DNA of 64,000 bases from Actinomycetota bacterium (GCA_018268675.1 JAFDWB010000041.1:1-64000), one strand, 5' to 3'. Numbered from the stretch's first letter, positions 7,592 to 15,928 are shown. Notes: generated from the letters alone by a model not told the origin. Made by a program: numbers and translations.

Positions 7592-8413
7592 CTAGCTGAA
7601 GATCACGATCGCCAGGTTGACCAGGATGGCGAGCGGCGTGCCGACCAGCGAGAGCGCGGTGAAGAACTTCGAGTAGCCGCCCCGATAGCGGACGCTCTCC
7701 ATCAGCAGCAGCCCGACGACGTGGGCCATGTTGATCAGCGCGACGGCGATCGCGATGCCGATCGCGACGGCGCGCCAGCCGGTCGCGTGGCCGCCGGCGG
7801 CGGCGACCGCGGCGAGCACGATGACGATGATCGTGCCGACGATCCCGAAGATCATCCCGGCCAGGTCCCTGCGGGTCAGGCCCGGCATGTAGGCGGAGCC
7901 GATTTCGTGGCCGGCGTCGGTGTTCAGGTAGCCGTGGCCGCATTCCTCGGTGCGGACGACGTGTTCGTCGTGGCCCGGGCCCCCGTCGACGACGATCAGC
8001 TTCAGGGCCGGCTCGAGCGAGTCCTCGGCGTGCTTCCAGAGCTCGCGCTCATACCAGGCGCGGTCGCCGTCGTCGTGGGCGAAGATCACGATCTCGTCGG
8101 CGGGACGCAGCAGCAGCGCGTCGAGCGCCGCCTGGACCGGGTCGGAGTCGCCGACTTCGGCGTCGTCCTCGCCGACCGCGATGCCCGCCGCGCGCGCCGC
8201 CGCCACCGCCCGGTCGAGCCGCTCGCGCGCCTCGACCCGCGGCTCGTCGATGTCGCCGAAGGCGTGGTGCAAGGTGTTCATCTCGACCGCGGGGGCGACG
8301 AGGCGCACCTCGGTCCCGGTCCCGCCGCCGGCGACCTCCTGCCGCAGCGCCTCGATCGACTCCGGCGACCCGAAGGCCGGGGTGACGATCGCGATCAGGC
8401 TGCGGGAGGCCAT
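7592..8413 (-). CDS. UspA-like domain fused to C-terminal membrane helices
   Basis: A 273-residue protein. Residues 1-160 hold an alpha/beta domain: LIAIVTPAFGSPESIEALRQ, GTEVRLVAPAVEMNTLHHAF, ARAAGIAVGEDDAEVG, ADEIVIFAHDDGDRAWYERE and LKLIVVDGG. This resembles universal stress domains but lacks a standard ATP loop. Residues about 180-273 contain three hydrophobic helices (AGMIFGIVGTIIVIVLAAVA; AVAIGIAIAVALINMAHVVG; LVGTPLAILVNLAIVIF). It is the last gene of a three-gene minus-strand operon with 8420-8728 and 8725-8988. It converges with mscS, leaving 3 bases between. The domain order is opposite to that of 1763-2374. Confidence 0.75.
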   Translation of the reverse strand: MASRSLIAIVTPAFGSPESIEALRQEVAGGGTGTEVRLVAPAVEMNTLHHAFGDIDEPRVEARERLDRAVAAARAAGIAVGEDDAEVGDSDPVQAALDALLLRPADEIVIFAHDDGDRAWYERELWKHAEDSLEPALKLIVVDGGPGHDEHVVRTEECGHGYLNTDAGHEIGSAYMPGLTRRDLAGMIFGIVGTIIVIVLAAVAAAGGHATGWRAVAIGIAIAVALINMAHVVGLLLMESVRYRGGYSKFFTALSLVGTPLAILVNLAIVIFS

Positions 8414-8419
8414 CTCACG

Positions 8420-8728
8420 TCACTCGTTCCCGTCCGGAGGGATCGGCTCGTCGGGCTCGCCGTACTCGTCGAGGTCCTGGGCCTCCTCGGCGCGCGACAT
8501 GCCGCCCGGGAAGCGGTGTTGGTCGCCGTGCTCGGCGATGTCCTCGAGGTCGCGCTCGGCGAGCTCGAAGCCCTCCGCCTCGCCCTCGCCGCCGTCGATC
8601 AGCGGCTGCTGGGAGGGGTCGTCGGTGTCGGGTTCGCGGCGACCGCCGATCGCGGCCGCTTCCTGGGCGGCCTCGGCCTCCTCCTCCTCGACGAAAGCCT
8701 CGTCGCGCTCTCGCGGTGCCGCGCTCAA
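8420..8728 (-). CDS. acidic small hypothetical protein
   Basis: A 102-residue protein, strongly acidic and predicted largely disordered: RDEAFVEEEEAEAAQEAA, GRREPDTDDPSQQPL, EDIAEHGDQHRFPGGM and EYGEPDEPIPPDGNE. The start is a TTG whose TTGA overlaps the stop of the upstream membrane protein (8725-8988), so translation is probably coupled. The downstream UspA/TM gene begins 6 bases after its stop. I do not recognise a family. Coding is supported by the operon overlaps rather than homology. Confidence 0.6.
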   Translation of the reverse strand: MSAAPRERDEAFVEEEEAEAAQEAAAIGGRREPDTDDPSQQPLIDGGEGEAEGFELAERDLEDIAEHGDQHRFPGGMSRAEEAQDLDEYGEPDEPIPPDGNE

Positions 8729-8988
8729 GAGACGGCTCCCGGCTCCGAGGCGCGCTCGGTCGAGTTGACGTTGGTGACGACGCTGGTCGGGCCCGCGGGC
8801 CGCGCCGGGAGGTCGCTCTGCCCACCGCCGCCGCCGGAGCGCCCGATCAGCCAGCCGACGAGACCGCCGAGGGCGGCGCCGATCCCCAACAGGGTGAGCG
8901 ACCGGATCGGCTTGCGGGTGATCTTCGCGGTGGCCGTGTGGGCGGTCGTCCTGACCGCCTGGCGGGCGAGCCTCGTCTTCAGCGACAT
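8725..8988 (-). CDS. small single-pass membrane protein
   Basis: An 87-residue protein. A basic N-terminus (SLKTRLARQAVRTTAHTATA) is followed by one hydrophobic helix around residues 28-48 (RSLTLLGIGAALGGLVGWLI), then a Gly/Pro/Ser tail. The glycine-zipper-like helix may assemble in the membrane. The ATG at 8988 is used; TTG at 8994 is in frame. It is the first gene of the operon running to 7592. A 13-base palindrome (TCGAGG, one base, CCTCGA) sits at 9007-9019 just upstream. Function unknown. Confidence 0.65.
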   Translation of the reverse strand: MSLKTRLARQAVRTTAHTATAKITRKPIRSLTLLGIGAALGGLVGWLIGRSGGGGGQSDLPARPAGPTSVVTNVNSTERASEPGAVS

Positions 8989-9041
8989 GGTCAAAGACTA
9001 CCCCCGTCGAGGGCCTCGATAACCACTTTTTCCGCCGCTGC

Positions 9042-9908
9042 TCAACTGTCGGCCTCCGGCTCGGCCAGCAGCGGGCGCGGCCAGAGCCGGCGGGCGCGGA
9101 CGACGTTGGCCTCGGCGCCGATGACGACGAAGGTGGCGCCGAGGTGGATCCAGGCAAGCAGGCCGATCACGAGGGCGAAGGTGCCGTAGATCGCGGAGGC
9201 GTTCTTCACCTCGTGGGCGATGAACCAGCCGCCGGCCAGTTGCAGGATCTCCCAGCCGACCGTCGCGATCGCGATGCCGGGGAGGAGCGCGCGGGTCTCG
9301 ATCTCCGCCGCCGTGAGCAGGCGGAAGACGGCGCCGAAGACGCAGAGGTTCAGGACCGTCGCGATCGACAGGCCGGCCACCTCGCCGCCCGCGCCGAGGA
9401 GGTCGGCGCCGCCCGCGGCGAGGCCGGAGACGACGGTCGAGACGATCGCCAGGCCGCCGAGCACGAGCAGGAGGCCGACCGCCCGCAGGCGCGCGCCGAG
9501 GAAGCCGCGCTCGGCCGACTTCGGCACGTCCCAGCAGCGGTAGAAGACCTGCTCGGTCTCCAGCACGACGCCGAGGCCGGCGACCAGCGAGCCGACGATC
9601 CCGACCGCGAGCGCGATCCCGGAGCCGTGCAGTTCGCCCCCCTTCAGCTCGGTGCCGATGATCGGGAACTGGGCGAGGGTCGAGTTGACGACTTCTTCGC
9701 GCAGCGCTTCGTTGCCGGCGAGGACGTAGCCGAGGATCGTCGTCATCAGCAGGAGCAGCGGGAAGAGCGAGAAGAACGCCCGGTAGGCGATCAGCGAGGT
9801 CATGCTGCCGCCTTCGTCTTCGCTGAACTTCTTCACCACGCCGACCGGGAAGGCGAGCGCCGGGACGCGCTGCTGGAGCTCGTCGAGGCGCCGCAGCCGG
9901 TCCTTCAC
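9042..9908 (-). CDS. YihY/BrkB family membrane protein
   Basis: A 288-residue protein from the GTG at 9908, whose GTGA overlaps the ligD stop. The family pattern is clear: VVKKFSEDEGGSMTSLIAYR, AFFSLFPLLLLMTTILGYVL, GLGVVLETEQVFYRCWDVPK, RALLPGIAIATVGWEILQLA and YGTFALVIGLLAWIHLGATF. Six membrane helices are expected. The family was once misnamed ribonuclease BN; its true role (membrane transport or lipid handling) is not settled. The overlap with ligD implies co-transcription, though no functional link is known to me. Confidence 0.9.
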   Translation of the reverse strand: MKDRLRRLDELQQRVPALAFPVGVVKKFSEDEGGSMTSLIAYRAFFSLFPLLLLMTTILGYVLAGNEALREEVVNSTLAQFPIIGTELKGGELHGSGIALAVGIVGSLVAGLGVVLETEQVFYRCWDVPKSAERGFLGARLRAVGLLLVLGGLAIVSTVVSGLAAGGADLLGAGGEVAGLSIATVLNLCVFGAVFRLLTAAEIETRALLPGIAIATVGWEILQLAGGWFIAHEVKNASAIYGTFALVIGLLAWIHLGATFVVIGAEANVVRARRLWPRPLLAEPEADS

Positions 9909-11935
9909 GGGAGGGCCTGCCTCTGGGTGAGAAGCGGCGCGAAGAGGTCGCCCTCGGCGGCGACGCGGCGGCGCAGGTCCTCGACGGTGAAGACGAGGGC
10001 GGCGGGCTCGCCGGCGTCGGCCGCCGCCTCGACCTCCTCCCACGCGAGCGGGGTCGAGGCGGTCGGGCGCTCCCGGGCGCGGATGCTGTAGACGGAGGCG
10101 GTGGTCTTGTGGCCGTCGTTCTGGCTCCAGTCGATCAGGACGCGGCCGGGGCGGCGGGTCTTGGCCTGCCGGGAGACGACCTTGTCGGGGAAGCGCGCCT
10201 CCATCGCCTCGGCGATGCCGCGGGCGAACGGGTGGGTCTCGGCGAAGGTCGCGGTGCCGTTCAGGGGCACGTGCAGGTGGAGGCCCTTGGAGCCCGAGGT
10301 CTTCGCGTAGCTGTCGAGCCCGAGCTGGGTGAAGAGGGCGCGGAGGCGGAGGGCGACGCGGGCGCAATCGAGGATGTCGGCGGGGGCGCCGGGGTCGAGG
10401 TCGAAGACGAGCGAGTCGGGGCGCTCGAGGTCGCCGACGCGGGCGAGCGAGGTGTGCAGCTCGATGTTCGCCAGATTCGCCGCCCAGAGGAGCGTGGGCA
10501 GGTCTTCGATCAGCGTGTAGTCGATGTCGGCCTTGTGGGTGGTCGACCAGATCCGCGCGGTCGCCACCCAGTCGGGCCGGTGCCTGGGCGAGCGCTTCTC
10601 GTAGAAGAACTTGCCCTCGACGCCGTCGGGGTAGCGTTTCAGCGTCACCGGGCGGCCCCGCAGGTGCGGCAGCAGGACCTCGGCGAGGTCGGCGTAGGCG
10701 TCGATCAGGTCGCCCTTGGTGAAGCCGACCGCCGGGTAGAGGACCTTGTCGAGGTTGGAGACGGTGAGCTCGCGCTCGCCGACCTGGAGGCGGAATTTGT
10801 TCTTGCCGAGCGGCTCGGCGGCGGCGGTGACGCCCGCGGTGCGGGGCCGATCGGGACCGTCCTCGCCGGCGGCGCGGACGTGGACCCAGAGGCCGGTGCG
10901 GCGGCCCGGCTCGTAGGTGCTCGACTGCTTCTTCAGCACCAGCCCGTCGACGCCCTGGCCGGCGCTCGCCGCCAGCAGCTCCTTGATCTTGGTCGTCACG
11001 GCGGCCGGGACGCGCCACGCCTCGCCCTCCAGCCCGAGACCGGTGAGGAGCTCGCGGCGGCGCCTGTAGGGGGCGTCGGCGAGGTCCTCGCCGTCGAGGT
11101 AGAGGAGGTCGAAGATCACGTAGGTCGCCGGGCTCTCGCGGGCGCGGCGGCGGACGGCGCTCTCGGAGCCGGGCTTGTCGCGGCGGGCGAGGCGCTCGCG
11201 GTCGGGGCGGCCGGCGGCGTCGAAGACGACCAGCTCGCCGTCGAGGACCGCGTCGCGGGCGCCGATCTGGCGGGTCAGGCGGTGGACCTCGGGCCAGCGC
11301 GGGCCGATGTCGGCGAGGTCGGCGCCGCGCAGGTCGAGGCGGCCCGGCCGGCAGCGGGCGATCGCGCGCACGCCGCCCCAGGCGAGCTCCGCCGCCCAGC
11401 CGCGGGTCGACCGCGGCAGCCGGCCCGGCGAGGCGAGCATCGGCGGGAACGGCTCCGGGAAGGGGTCCGGGTCGCCTTCGGGCGGGTCCATGCGGTGGAT
11501 CATCCAGTCGGTCGGGCCGCCCGCGCGGAAGAGGGCGTAGCGGCCGTGGAGGCGCTCGCCTTCGAACTCGACGATCACCTCGTCGTCGCGCCACTTCTCC
11601 GCCCGGTAGGTGCCGCGGTCCCAGATCTCGACCGTGCCGGCGCCGTACTCGCCTTTCGGGATCTCGCCCTCGAAGGCCAGGTACTCGAGCGGGTGGTCCT
11701 CGGTGTGGACCGCTTTGCGGTTTTCGGCCGGGTCGCGGGGGATGCCGTTGGGGACCGCCCAGGACACCGCCACCCCGTCGTGCTCCAGCCGCAGGTCCCA
11801 GTGCAGGCGGGTGGCGTCGTGCTGCTGGACGACGAAGCGCGGCGCGCCCCGCCCTGCCCGCGAGCGCTTCGACGGCGCCGGCTCCGCGGTCTTGCCGAAA
11901 TCCCGCCTGCGTTCGTACTCGGTCAGCTTCGCCAT
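9905..11935 (-). CDS. ligD: DNA ligase D-like protein: 3'-phosphoesterase + degenerate ligase + polymerase domains
   Basis: A 676-residue protein, domain order PE-Lig-Pol as in Pseudomonas LigD. The phosphoesterase keeps its site (H39, H45, D47, R49, H81). The ligase domain is degenerate: nucleotidyl-transfer motif I, normally E-x-K-x-D-G, reads ELAWGGVRA at 183-191, so the catalytic Lys is A185 and the Asp is G187. Motif V reads LWVHVRA instead of a Lys pair. The polymerase domain (from about 400) keeps DLDPG and KTSGSKGLHLHVPL. It should process and fill DNA ends in NHEJ but not seal them. An intact ligase is encoded at 12520-13476. No Ku gene is in the window. The start is ATG at 11935. 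Confidence 0.9.
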   Translation of the reverse strand: MAKLTEYERRRDFGKTAEPAPSKRSRAGRGAPRFVVQQHDATRLHWDLRLEHDGVAVSWAVPNGIPRDPAENRKAVHTEDHPLEYLAFEGEIPKGEYGAGTVEIWDRGTYRAEKWRDDEVIVEFEGERLHGRYALFRAGGPTDWMIHRMDPPEGDPDPFPEPFPPMLASPGRLPRSTRGWAAELAWGGVRAIARCRPGRLDLRGADLADIGPRWPEVHRLTRQIGARDAVLDGELVVFDAAGRPDRERLARRDKPGSESAVRRRARESPATYVIFDLLYLDGEDLADAPYRRRRELLTGLGLEGEAWRVPAAVTTKIKELLAASAGQGVDGLVLKKQSSTYEPGRRTGLWVHVRAAGEDGPDRPRTAGVTAAAEPLGKNKFRLQVGERELTVSNLDKVLYPAVGFTKGDLIDAYADLAEVLLPHLRGRPVTLKRYPDGVEGKFFYEKRSPRHRPDWVATARIWSTTHKADIDYTLIEDLPTLLWAANLANIELHTSLARVGDLERPDSLVFDLDPGAPADILDCARVALRLRALFTQLGLDSYAKTSGSKGLHLHVPLNGTATFAETHPFARGIAEAMEARFPDKVVSRQAKTRRPGRVLIDWSQNDGHKTTASVYSIRARERPTASTPLAWEEVEAAADAGEPAALVFTVEDLRRRVAAEGDLFAPLLTQRQALP

Positions 11936-11983
11936 CGCGCAGACCCGACCGTACCCCGCCGCGTCCCCGGGTAACGTCGCCCC

Positions 11984-12250
11984 GTGATCCCATCCGACGA
12001 GGAGATCCTCCGCGCGATCGTCGCGCTCGGCGACGACGGCTTCGTCCCCCGCCACCAGATCGTCGCCCGCTTCCGCGGCCAAGGCGAGCGCGACATGCGC
12101 CGCGCGATCACCCGCACCGCCCGCCGCGGCCTCCTCCTCGACCGCAAGGACCCCGCGGGCCGCTCCTTCCTGGCCGTGTCCTCGGAGGGCTGGGAGGCGC
12201 TGCGGTCGGGCGTCTTCGAGCCGCGGCGGATGCGGGCGGGGTCCGAGTAG
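11984..12250 (+). CDS. small winged-helix-like protein
   Basis: An 88-residue protein from a GTG, divergent from ligD by 48 bases. DEEILRAIVALGDDGFVPRH, QIVARFRGQGERDMRRAITR and TARRGLLLDRKDPAGRSFLA look like two helices, a recognition helix and a beta wing. A stand-alone DNA-binding or DNA-end-related protein is possible, given its place between ligD and the second ligase. That is positional inference only. I do not recognise a named family. Confidence 0.65.
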   Translation: MIPSDEEILRAIVALGDDGFVPRHQIVARFRGQGERDMRRAITRTARRGLLLDRKDPAGRSFLAVSSEGWEALRSGVFEPRRMRAGSE

Positions 12251-12307
12251 GCGGGAGCGGGGACGGCTGGCGCCCATCGGCGCCCAGACCAGGGAGCCGC
12301 GGCCTTC

Positions 12308-12348
12308 CGGTGTTCCTTACTTGCACATACGCCAAGTAAGGAACACCG
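12308..12348. repeat. palindrome family E, copy 1
   Basis: 16-base perfect arms CGGTGTTCCTTACTTG / CAAGTAAGGAACACCG around a 9-base loop (CACATACGC). It recurs at 35849-35889 and 43203-43241 with the same arms and loop length. It lies between convergent genes. Confidence 0.9.
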
Positions 12349-12366
12349 CAGGGGTCTCACCCCCGA

Positions 12367-12411
12367 TGAGTCCGCAGAGACCCGCGGTATGCGCGGGGAA
12401 GTGCGAACTCA
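12367..12411. repeat. palindrome family B, copy 1
   Basis: TGAGTCCGCA and TGCGAACTCA (one mismatch) enclose an inner CCCGCG/CGCGGG stem, with 25 bases between the outer arms. Nearly identical to 28403-28447 and related to 19589-19630. It follows family E copy 1 by 18 bases. Confidence 0.85.
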
Positions 12412-12519
12412 CCGTGATAGGGGAGGCAGCGCCCGCGGGTCAGGTCGACCGCACCCGCCCCTTTGGTTGCGCGACCGCTGTGGCGGCGACGCTCGGGCCA
12501 GCCGGCCTGCCCCCGCCCC

Positions 12520-13476
12520 CTACTCCGGCCCCGCCTCGCTCGGGCGCTCGCGGACCACTTCGCTTGCCCGCTTGTCGTCGCGCAGGCCGAGGTAGCGGGG
12601 GTGGCGGAGCTTGCCGTCGCGGGTCCATTCGCTGAAGCCGAACTGGCCGACCAGCTCGGGGCGGATCCAGGTGGCGTCGCGGGGGAGCGAGGAGCCGGCG
12701 GTGAAGGGGCAGCGCGACTGCCGGAGGGCCTCCATCTTGTCGCCGAGCCTCGCCAGGGTGTGGTGGTCGAAGCCGGTCCCGACCTTGCCCGCGTAGCGAA
12801 GGTCCTCGCCTTCGCGGTAGCCGACGAGGAGCGCCCCGAAGCGCTGGCGCGAGCCTTTCGGCGGGGTGAAGCCGCCGATCACCAGCTCCTGCTCGAAGGC
12901 GCACTTGATCTTCAGCCAATCCCTCGAGCGACGGTGCTGGTAGGTCGAGCCGGCGCGCTTCGCGATCAGCCCCTCCCACCCTTTGCGGCAGGCTTCGAGG
13001 AAGAGCTTCTCCCCCTTCTCGTTGCGGTGCGGCGTGTAGCGCACGGGGCCGTGGAATTCGAGGTTGGCCTTGAGCAAGGCCTTCCGCTCGCGCAGCGGCA
13101 GGCCGGTGAGGTCGCGGCCTTCCAGCTCGAGCAGGTCGAAGACGTAGATGAAGACCTCGATCCCGGTCAGCCGCGCCAGCCGCGGATCGGCGACCCCGAG
13201 CCGCCCCTGGAGCTTCTCGAAGCTCGTGCGCGCCCCCTCGAAGGCGACGATCTCGCCGTCGGCGACGAACTCCTGCGCCGACTCGGCCTCGAAGGCCTCG
13301 ACCAGCTCCGGGTAGTTCTCCATCCGTCGCCCGGTGCGCGAGGTCAGCGTCGCCCCCCGCGGCGTGCGGCGCACGGTGGCGCGGACGCCGTCGAGCTTGC
13401 GCTCGAAGACCCAGCCGGGGTCGCTGAACGGGTGCGCCGCCAGCGTCGCCTTCATCGGCTCCCCATCGACCGCCAT
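12520..13476 (-). CDS. ATP-dependent DNA ligase (LigC/LigD-ligase type), intact
   Basis: A 318-residue ligase. Motif I is FERKLDGVRATVR with catalytic K27; motif III is DGEIVAFEGARTSFEKLQGR; motif IV is GWEGLIAKRAGSTYQHRRS; motif V is RDWLKIKC. A C-terminal OB domain follows from ELVIGGFTPPKG. It has the length of a stand-alone NHEJ/repair ligase. Because the ligase domain of the neighbouring LigD lacks its lysine, this protein probably does the sealing step. The ATG at 13476 was chosen as the first start with family sequence after it. It converges with the small gene ending at 12250. Confidence 0.93.
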   Translation of the reverse strand: MAVDGEPMKATLAAHPFSDPGWVFERKLDGVRATVRRTPRGATLTSRTGRRMENYPELVEAFEAESAQEFVADGEIVAFEGARTSFEKLQGRLGVADPRLARLTGIEVFIYVFDLLELEGRDLTGLPLRERKALLKANLEFHGPVRYTPHRNEKGEKLFLEACRKGWEGLIAKRAGSTYQHRRSRDWLKIKCAFEQELVIGGFTPPKGSRQRFGALLVGYREGEDLRYAGKVGTGFDHHTLARLGDKMEALRQSRCPFTAGSSLPRDATWIRPELVGQFGFSEWTRDGKLRHPRYLGLRDDKRASEVVRERPSEAGPE

Positions 13477-13533
13477 CGCCGCAGCGTATCGGCGCCCGCG
13501 CCGCGCCACCGGCGGGCGGGCTATGCTCGCGCC

Positions 13534-13779
13534 ATGTCCATGTTCGACGACCCGGCCGAGACCGAAGCCGCCGAAATCGAAGTCGACGAAGAGCCCCGCC
13601 TCAAGGAGGGCGACGAGGTCTGGGTGCAGGACGGCGACGGCAACCGGCATCCGGGCACGTTCGTGGGGATGAACGAAGCCGCCGGGTGGTTCGGCGGCGG
13701 CCCGAGCGCCTACGTCGTCCACCCCGAAGGGCACCAGGCGGAGGTCGTCTCGATGGCTCGCATCACCCTGCGCGACTGA
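13534..13779 (+). CDS. small conserved-looking protein, SH3-like
   Basis: An 81-residue acidic protein. After a Glu-rich N-terminus (ETEAAEIEVDEEP) it reads LKEGDEVWVQDGDGNRHPG, FVGMNEAAGWFGGGP, AYVVHPEGHQAEVVSMARI. The strand-turn pattern suggests a small barrel. It is divergent from the ligase at 13476 and 16 bases before the next gene on the same strand. No family name is certain. Confidence 0.65.
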   Translation: MSMFDDPAETEAAEIEVDEEPRLKEGDEVWVQDGDGNRHPGTFVGMNEAAGWFGGGPSAYVVHPEGHQAEVVSMARITLRD

Positions 13780-13795
13780 CGCCAGTCCGTGTGCC

Positions 13796-14716
13796 ATGCT
13801 CGCCGGTGTGTGGGGTCGCCGGGGACAGGGTGCGATATTCGCCGGCGCGACGGCGTGTTGCTGCCTCGCCCTGGCGACGCTGAGCGCGAGCCTCGCACGG
13901 GCAAAGTTCAGCGTCTACCCGACGATCGTCGAAGTGCAGCGGCCGGCCGGCAAGGCGGCGCTCGGGCGGATCGACGTCAAGGTGACCGGCGAACGGCGGG
14001 CGCGCTTCCGGGTCGTGGTCCAGGATGTCGGCCAGGGCGCGGGCGGCGAATACACCTACGGGCCGGCGAGCCGGTCCCCCCACTCCGCCTCGCCCTGGGT
14101 GTCGGTGACGCCGCGATCCTTCGCGGGCGCGCCGAACCGGGTGCAGCCGATCCAGTTCCAGGTCTCGATCCCGGGCAACGCCGAACCGGGCGACCACCTG
14201 ACCTCGATCACGGTGCAGCGGCTCGCGCCGAAGGCGGCGGGGACCACGGCGCGCTCGATCGAGGCGGTCTCGGTGCGCCTCACCGTGCGGGTCGCCGGCC
14301 CGCTCCACCCGCGCGCCGCGATCACCGCGCTCGCGGTCCCGGGGCTGGTCGACGGCGGCCCGGTCGCGGTGCGGACGACGGTGCGCAACACCGGCAACGT
14401 GACGCTCGACTTCGAAGGCGCCAATCGCGGCGTCGTGCGGATCCGCGACGGCAGCGACACGAAGGCGACGCTGCCGCCGTTCGAAGGCAAGCTCTTCCCC
14501 GGCCAGACGCGCGAATTCCTCGGCGAATGGGCCGAACCGCCGCTGTTCGGCAGCTTCGACGCCGAAGCCGCCATCCGCACCGCGAAGGGGAAGGTCACGG
14601 CGCGGACGGCCGGATTCACCGTCCTGCCCTGGCGTGAGGCGGGCGCGCTGGCGCTGGTGCTGATCGCCGCGGTGCTCCTCTACTTCGGCTGGCGCCGGCG
14701 CCGCTACGGCTACTGA
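13796..14716 (+). CDS. secreted membrane-anchored protein resembling WxL-interacting (DUF916-like) proteins
   Basis: A 306-residue protein. An N-terminal hydrophobic segment (IFAGATACCCLALATLSASL) acts as signal. Two beta-sandwich domains follow. The first, FSVYPTIVEVQRPAGKAALG with RRARFRVVVQDVGQGAGGEY and FQVSIPGNAEPGDHLTSITV, matches the layout of DUF916 proteins that bind peptidoglycan and WxL proteins. The second is VAVRTTVRNTGNVTLDFEG. A C-terminal helix (AGALALVLIAAVLLYFGW) and RRRRYGY anchor it with a cytoplasmic basic tail. It converges on a three-gene set containing a WxL-like protein. The family call is by pattern, not alignment. Confidence 0.65.
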   Translation: MLAGVWGRRGQGAIFAGATACCCLALATLSASLARAKFSVYPTIVEVQRPAGKAALGRIDVKVTGERRARFRVVVQDVGQGAGGEYTYGPASRSPHSASPWVSVTPRSFAGAPNRVQPIQFQVSIPGNAEPGDHLTSITVQRLAPKAAGTTARSIEAVSVRLTVRVAGPLHPRAAITALAVPGLVDGGPVAVRTTVRNTGNVTLDFEGANRGVVRIRDGSDTKATLPPFEGKLFPGQTREFLGEWAEPPLFGSFDAEAAIRTAKGKVTARTAGFTVLPWREAGALALVLIAAVLLYFGWRRRRYGY

Positions 14717-14724
14717 GGTCGCGG

Positions 14725-15318
14725 CTACGGCCGCCGCGCGAGCGGGACGCGCACTTCGAGCGCCTTCGTCGCCGCCGGCTGGATCGCGAGCACCGGGTCG
14801 CGGACCGACTTCGGCAGGGAGAAGAGGAGCCGCTCCTGCGCCTTTTCGCCGCTCCCGAGGCCGCGCGTCTGGCTGATCGAGTTGGGGCCGACCACGCCGC
14901 TGCGGAGCGGCGCGTAGAGGGCGCCGCCGGGGCCGCGCACGAGGTAGGACAGCAGCGCCGGGTTGAGGTGCGCGCGCCCGCGCCCGACCACGTCGACCGC
15001 GGCGACCACCAGCCGCGCTCCCGGCGCGTGCGGGAAGGCGAGCGCGTGCCGGGCCCAGCCGGCGCGCGGGCCGTCGAGGACGGTAAAGGCGGCGCCCGCG
15101 ACCGTGAAGCTCTCCCCCGCCGCGACCGTGCGCACCCGCACCCGCGGCGGCGACACGCGCGGCGGCGCGACCTGGGCCGCGGTCCGCCCCCCTTCCGAGG
15201 CGCCGCCGATGGTCACGAACAGGAGCGCGGCGGCCGCGGCGAACAGGGCCAGCGCGCCGAGGAAGTGCCAGACGCCGACCCAGTCGCGGTCGAGGAACCG
15301 GTCGAGGATCAGGTACAC
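14725..15318 (-). CDS. membrane-anchored extracellular protein
   Basis: A 197-residue protein from a GTG. Residues 18-40 are a membrane helix (HFLGALALFAAAAALLFVTI). The rest is extracytoplasmic beta structure: RVRVRTVAAGESFTVAGAAF, RLVVAAVDVVGRGRAHLNPA, SYLVRGPGGALYAPLRSGVV and ERLLFSLPKSVRDPVLAIQP. The plan resembles DUF4352-like ligand or protein-binding domains. It is the last gene of the collagen-like/WxL-like operon, 11 bases or fewer after the previous one. It probably anchors or modulates that surface complex; this is inference. Confidence 0.65.
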   Translation of the reverse strand: MYLILDRFLDRDWVGVWHFLGALALFAAAAALLFVTIGGASEGGRTAAQVAPPRVSPPRVRVRTVAAGESFTVAGAAFTVLDGPRAGWARHALAFPHAPGARLVVAAVDVVGRGRAHLNPALLSYLVRGPGGALYAPLRSGVVGPNSISQTRGLGSGEKAQERLLFSLPKSVRDPVLAIQPAATKALEVRVPLARRP

Positions 15319-15328
15319 CGGGGCCCGC

Positions 15329-15928
15329 CTAGCCGTTCGACGCGGTGAGGGTCACCACCCCGTTTTCGTAGGTGCCGGCGGGCTGCCCTTCGGGGACCGT
15401 GAGCTTGAGGCTGTAGGTGAACCCGTTGGTGAGCGCGGTCTGCAGGATCGCCGGGGTCGCCGGGGCTTTGGAGACGAAATTGACCGCGGCGTTGTTGAGC
15501 GTGCATTCGGCTTTGCTGTTGGCGGCCGGGCAGACGAGGACCTGGGAGCCGGTCGGCGCGGAGGCCGATTCGACCCGGAAGGCGCTCGCCGGGATCGTTT
15601 CGGCGCCGGCGCTCGGCGCCGTCGTCATCGTGCCGGTCACGTTCCACTGGGCGTTCGACGAGACGCAGCCGGTGTAGGTGCCGACGCCGCCGGGGGCGGT
15701 CGCGGAGGCACCAGGGGCGAGCGAGCCGAACGCGGCGGCGCCCATGCTCTGGGTGCAGAGCCCGACGCTGCCCCAGCTGATGGTGCTTGTCACGGCGGCG
15801 GAGACCGACTGGGTCTGGTTCGCGCTCGCCGCCCGCGACTGCGAGTCGGTCGAGAGCCAGAGGCCGACGGCGGCGACCAGCAGGGCCAGGGCAGTGGCGG
15901 TCTGGAGCTTCAGACGGGTGTCGTTCAT
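15329..15928 (-). CDS. WxL-like secreted beta-sandwich protein
   Basis: A 199-residue protein. The ATG at 15928 is chosen because its ATGA overlaps the stop of the collagen-like gene; an ATG at 15934 is in frame. Residues 6-30 are a signal peptide (TATALALLVAAVGLWL...). The mature part is Ser/Thr/Ala-rich beta sequence with CVSSNAQWNVTGTM and a C-terminal FTYSLKLTVPEGQPAGTYEN then GVVTLTAS. That ending is typical of WxL-like and related surface domains. Four cysteines could form two disulfides. Likely exported and held at the wall through its partners. Confidence 0.65.
   Translation of the reverse strand: MNDTRLKLQTATALALLVAAVGLWLSTDSQSRAASANQTQSVSAAVTSTISWGSVGLCTQSMGAAAFGSLAPGASATAPGGVGTYTGCVSSNAQWNVTGTMTTAPSAGAETIPASAFRVESASAPTGSQVLVCPAANSKAECTLNNAAVNFVSKAPATPAILQTALTNGFTYSLKLTVPEGQPAGTYENGVVTLTASNG

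Noticed and set aside
9042-11993. A single 983-codon open frame antisense-style run joining YihY with Arg/Pro-rich sequence
   Set aside because: Only the last 288 codons look like protein; the rest is the off-frame shadow of ligD in a GC-rich genome. YihY starts at the GTGA overlap at 9908.
9905-13476. A complete NHEJ operon with Ku
   Set aside because: No Ku-like reading frame is present on either strand near ligD or anywhere in the window.
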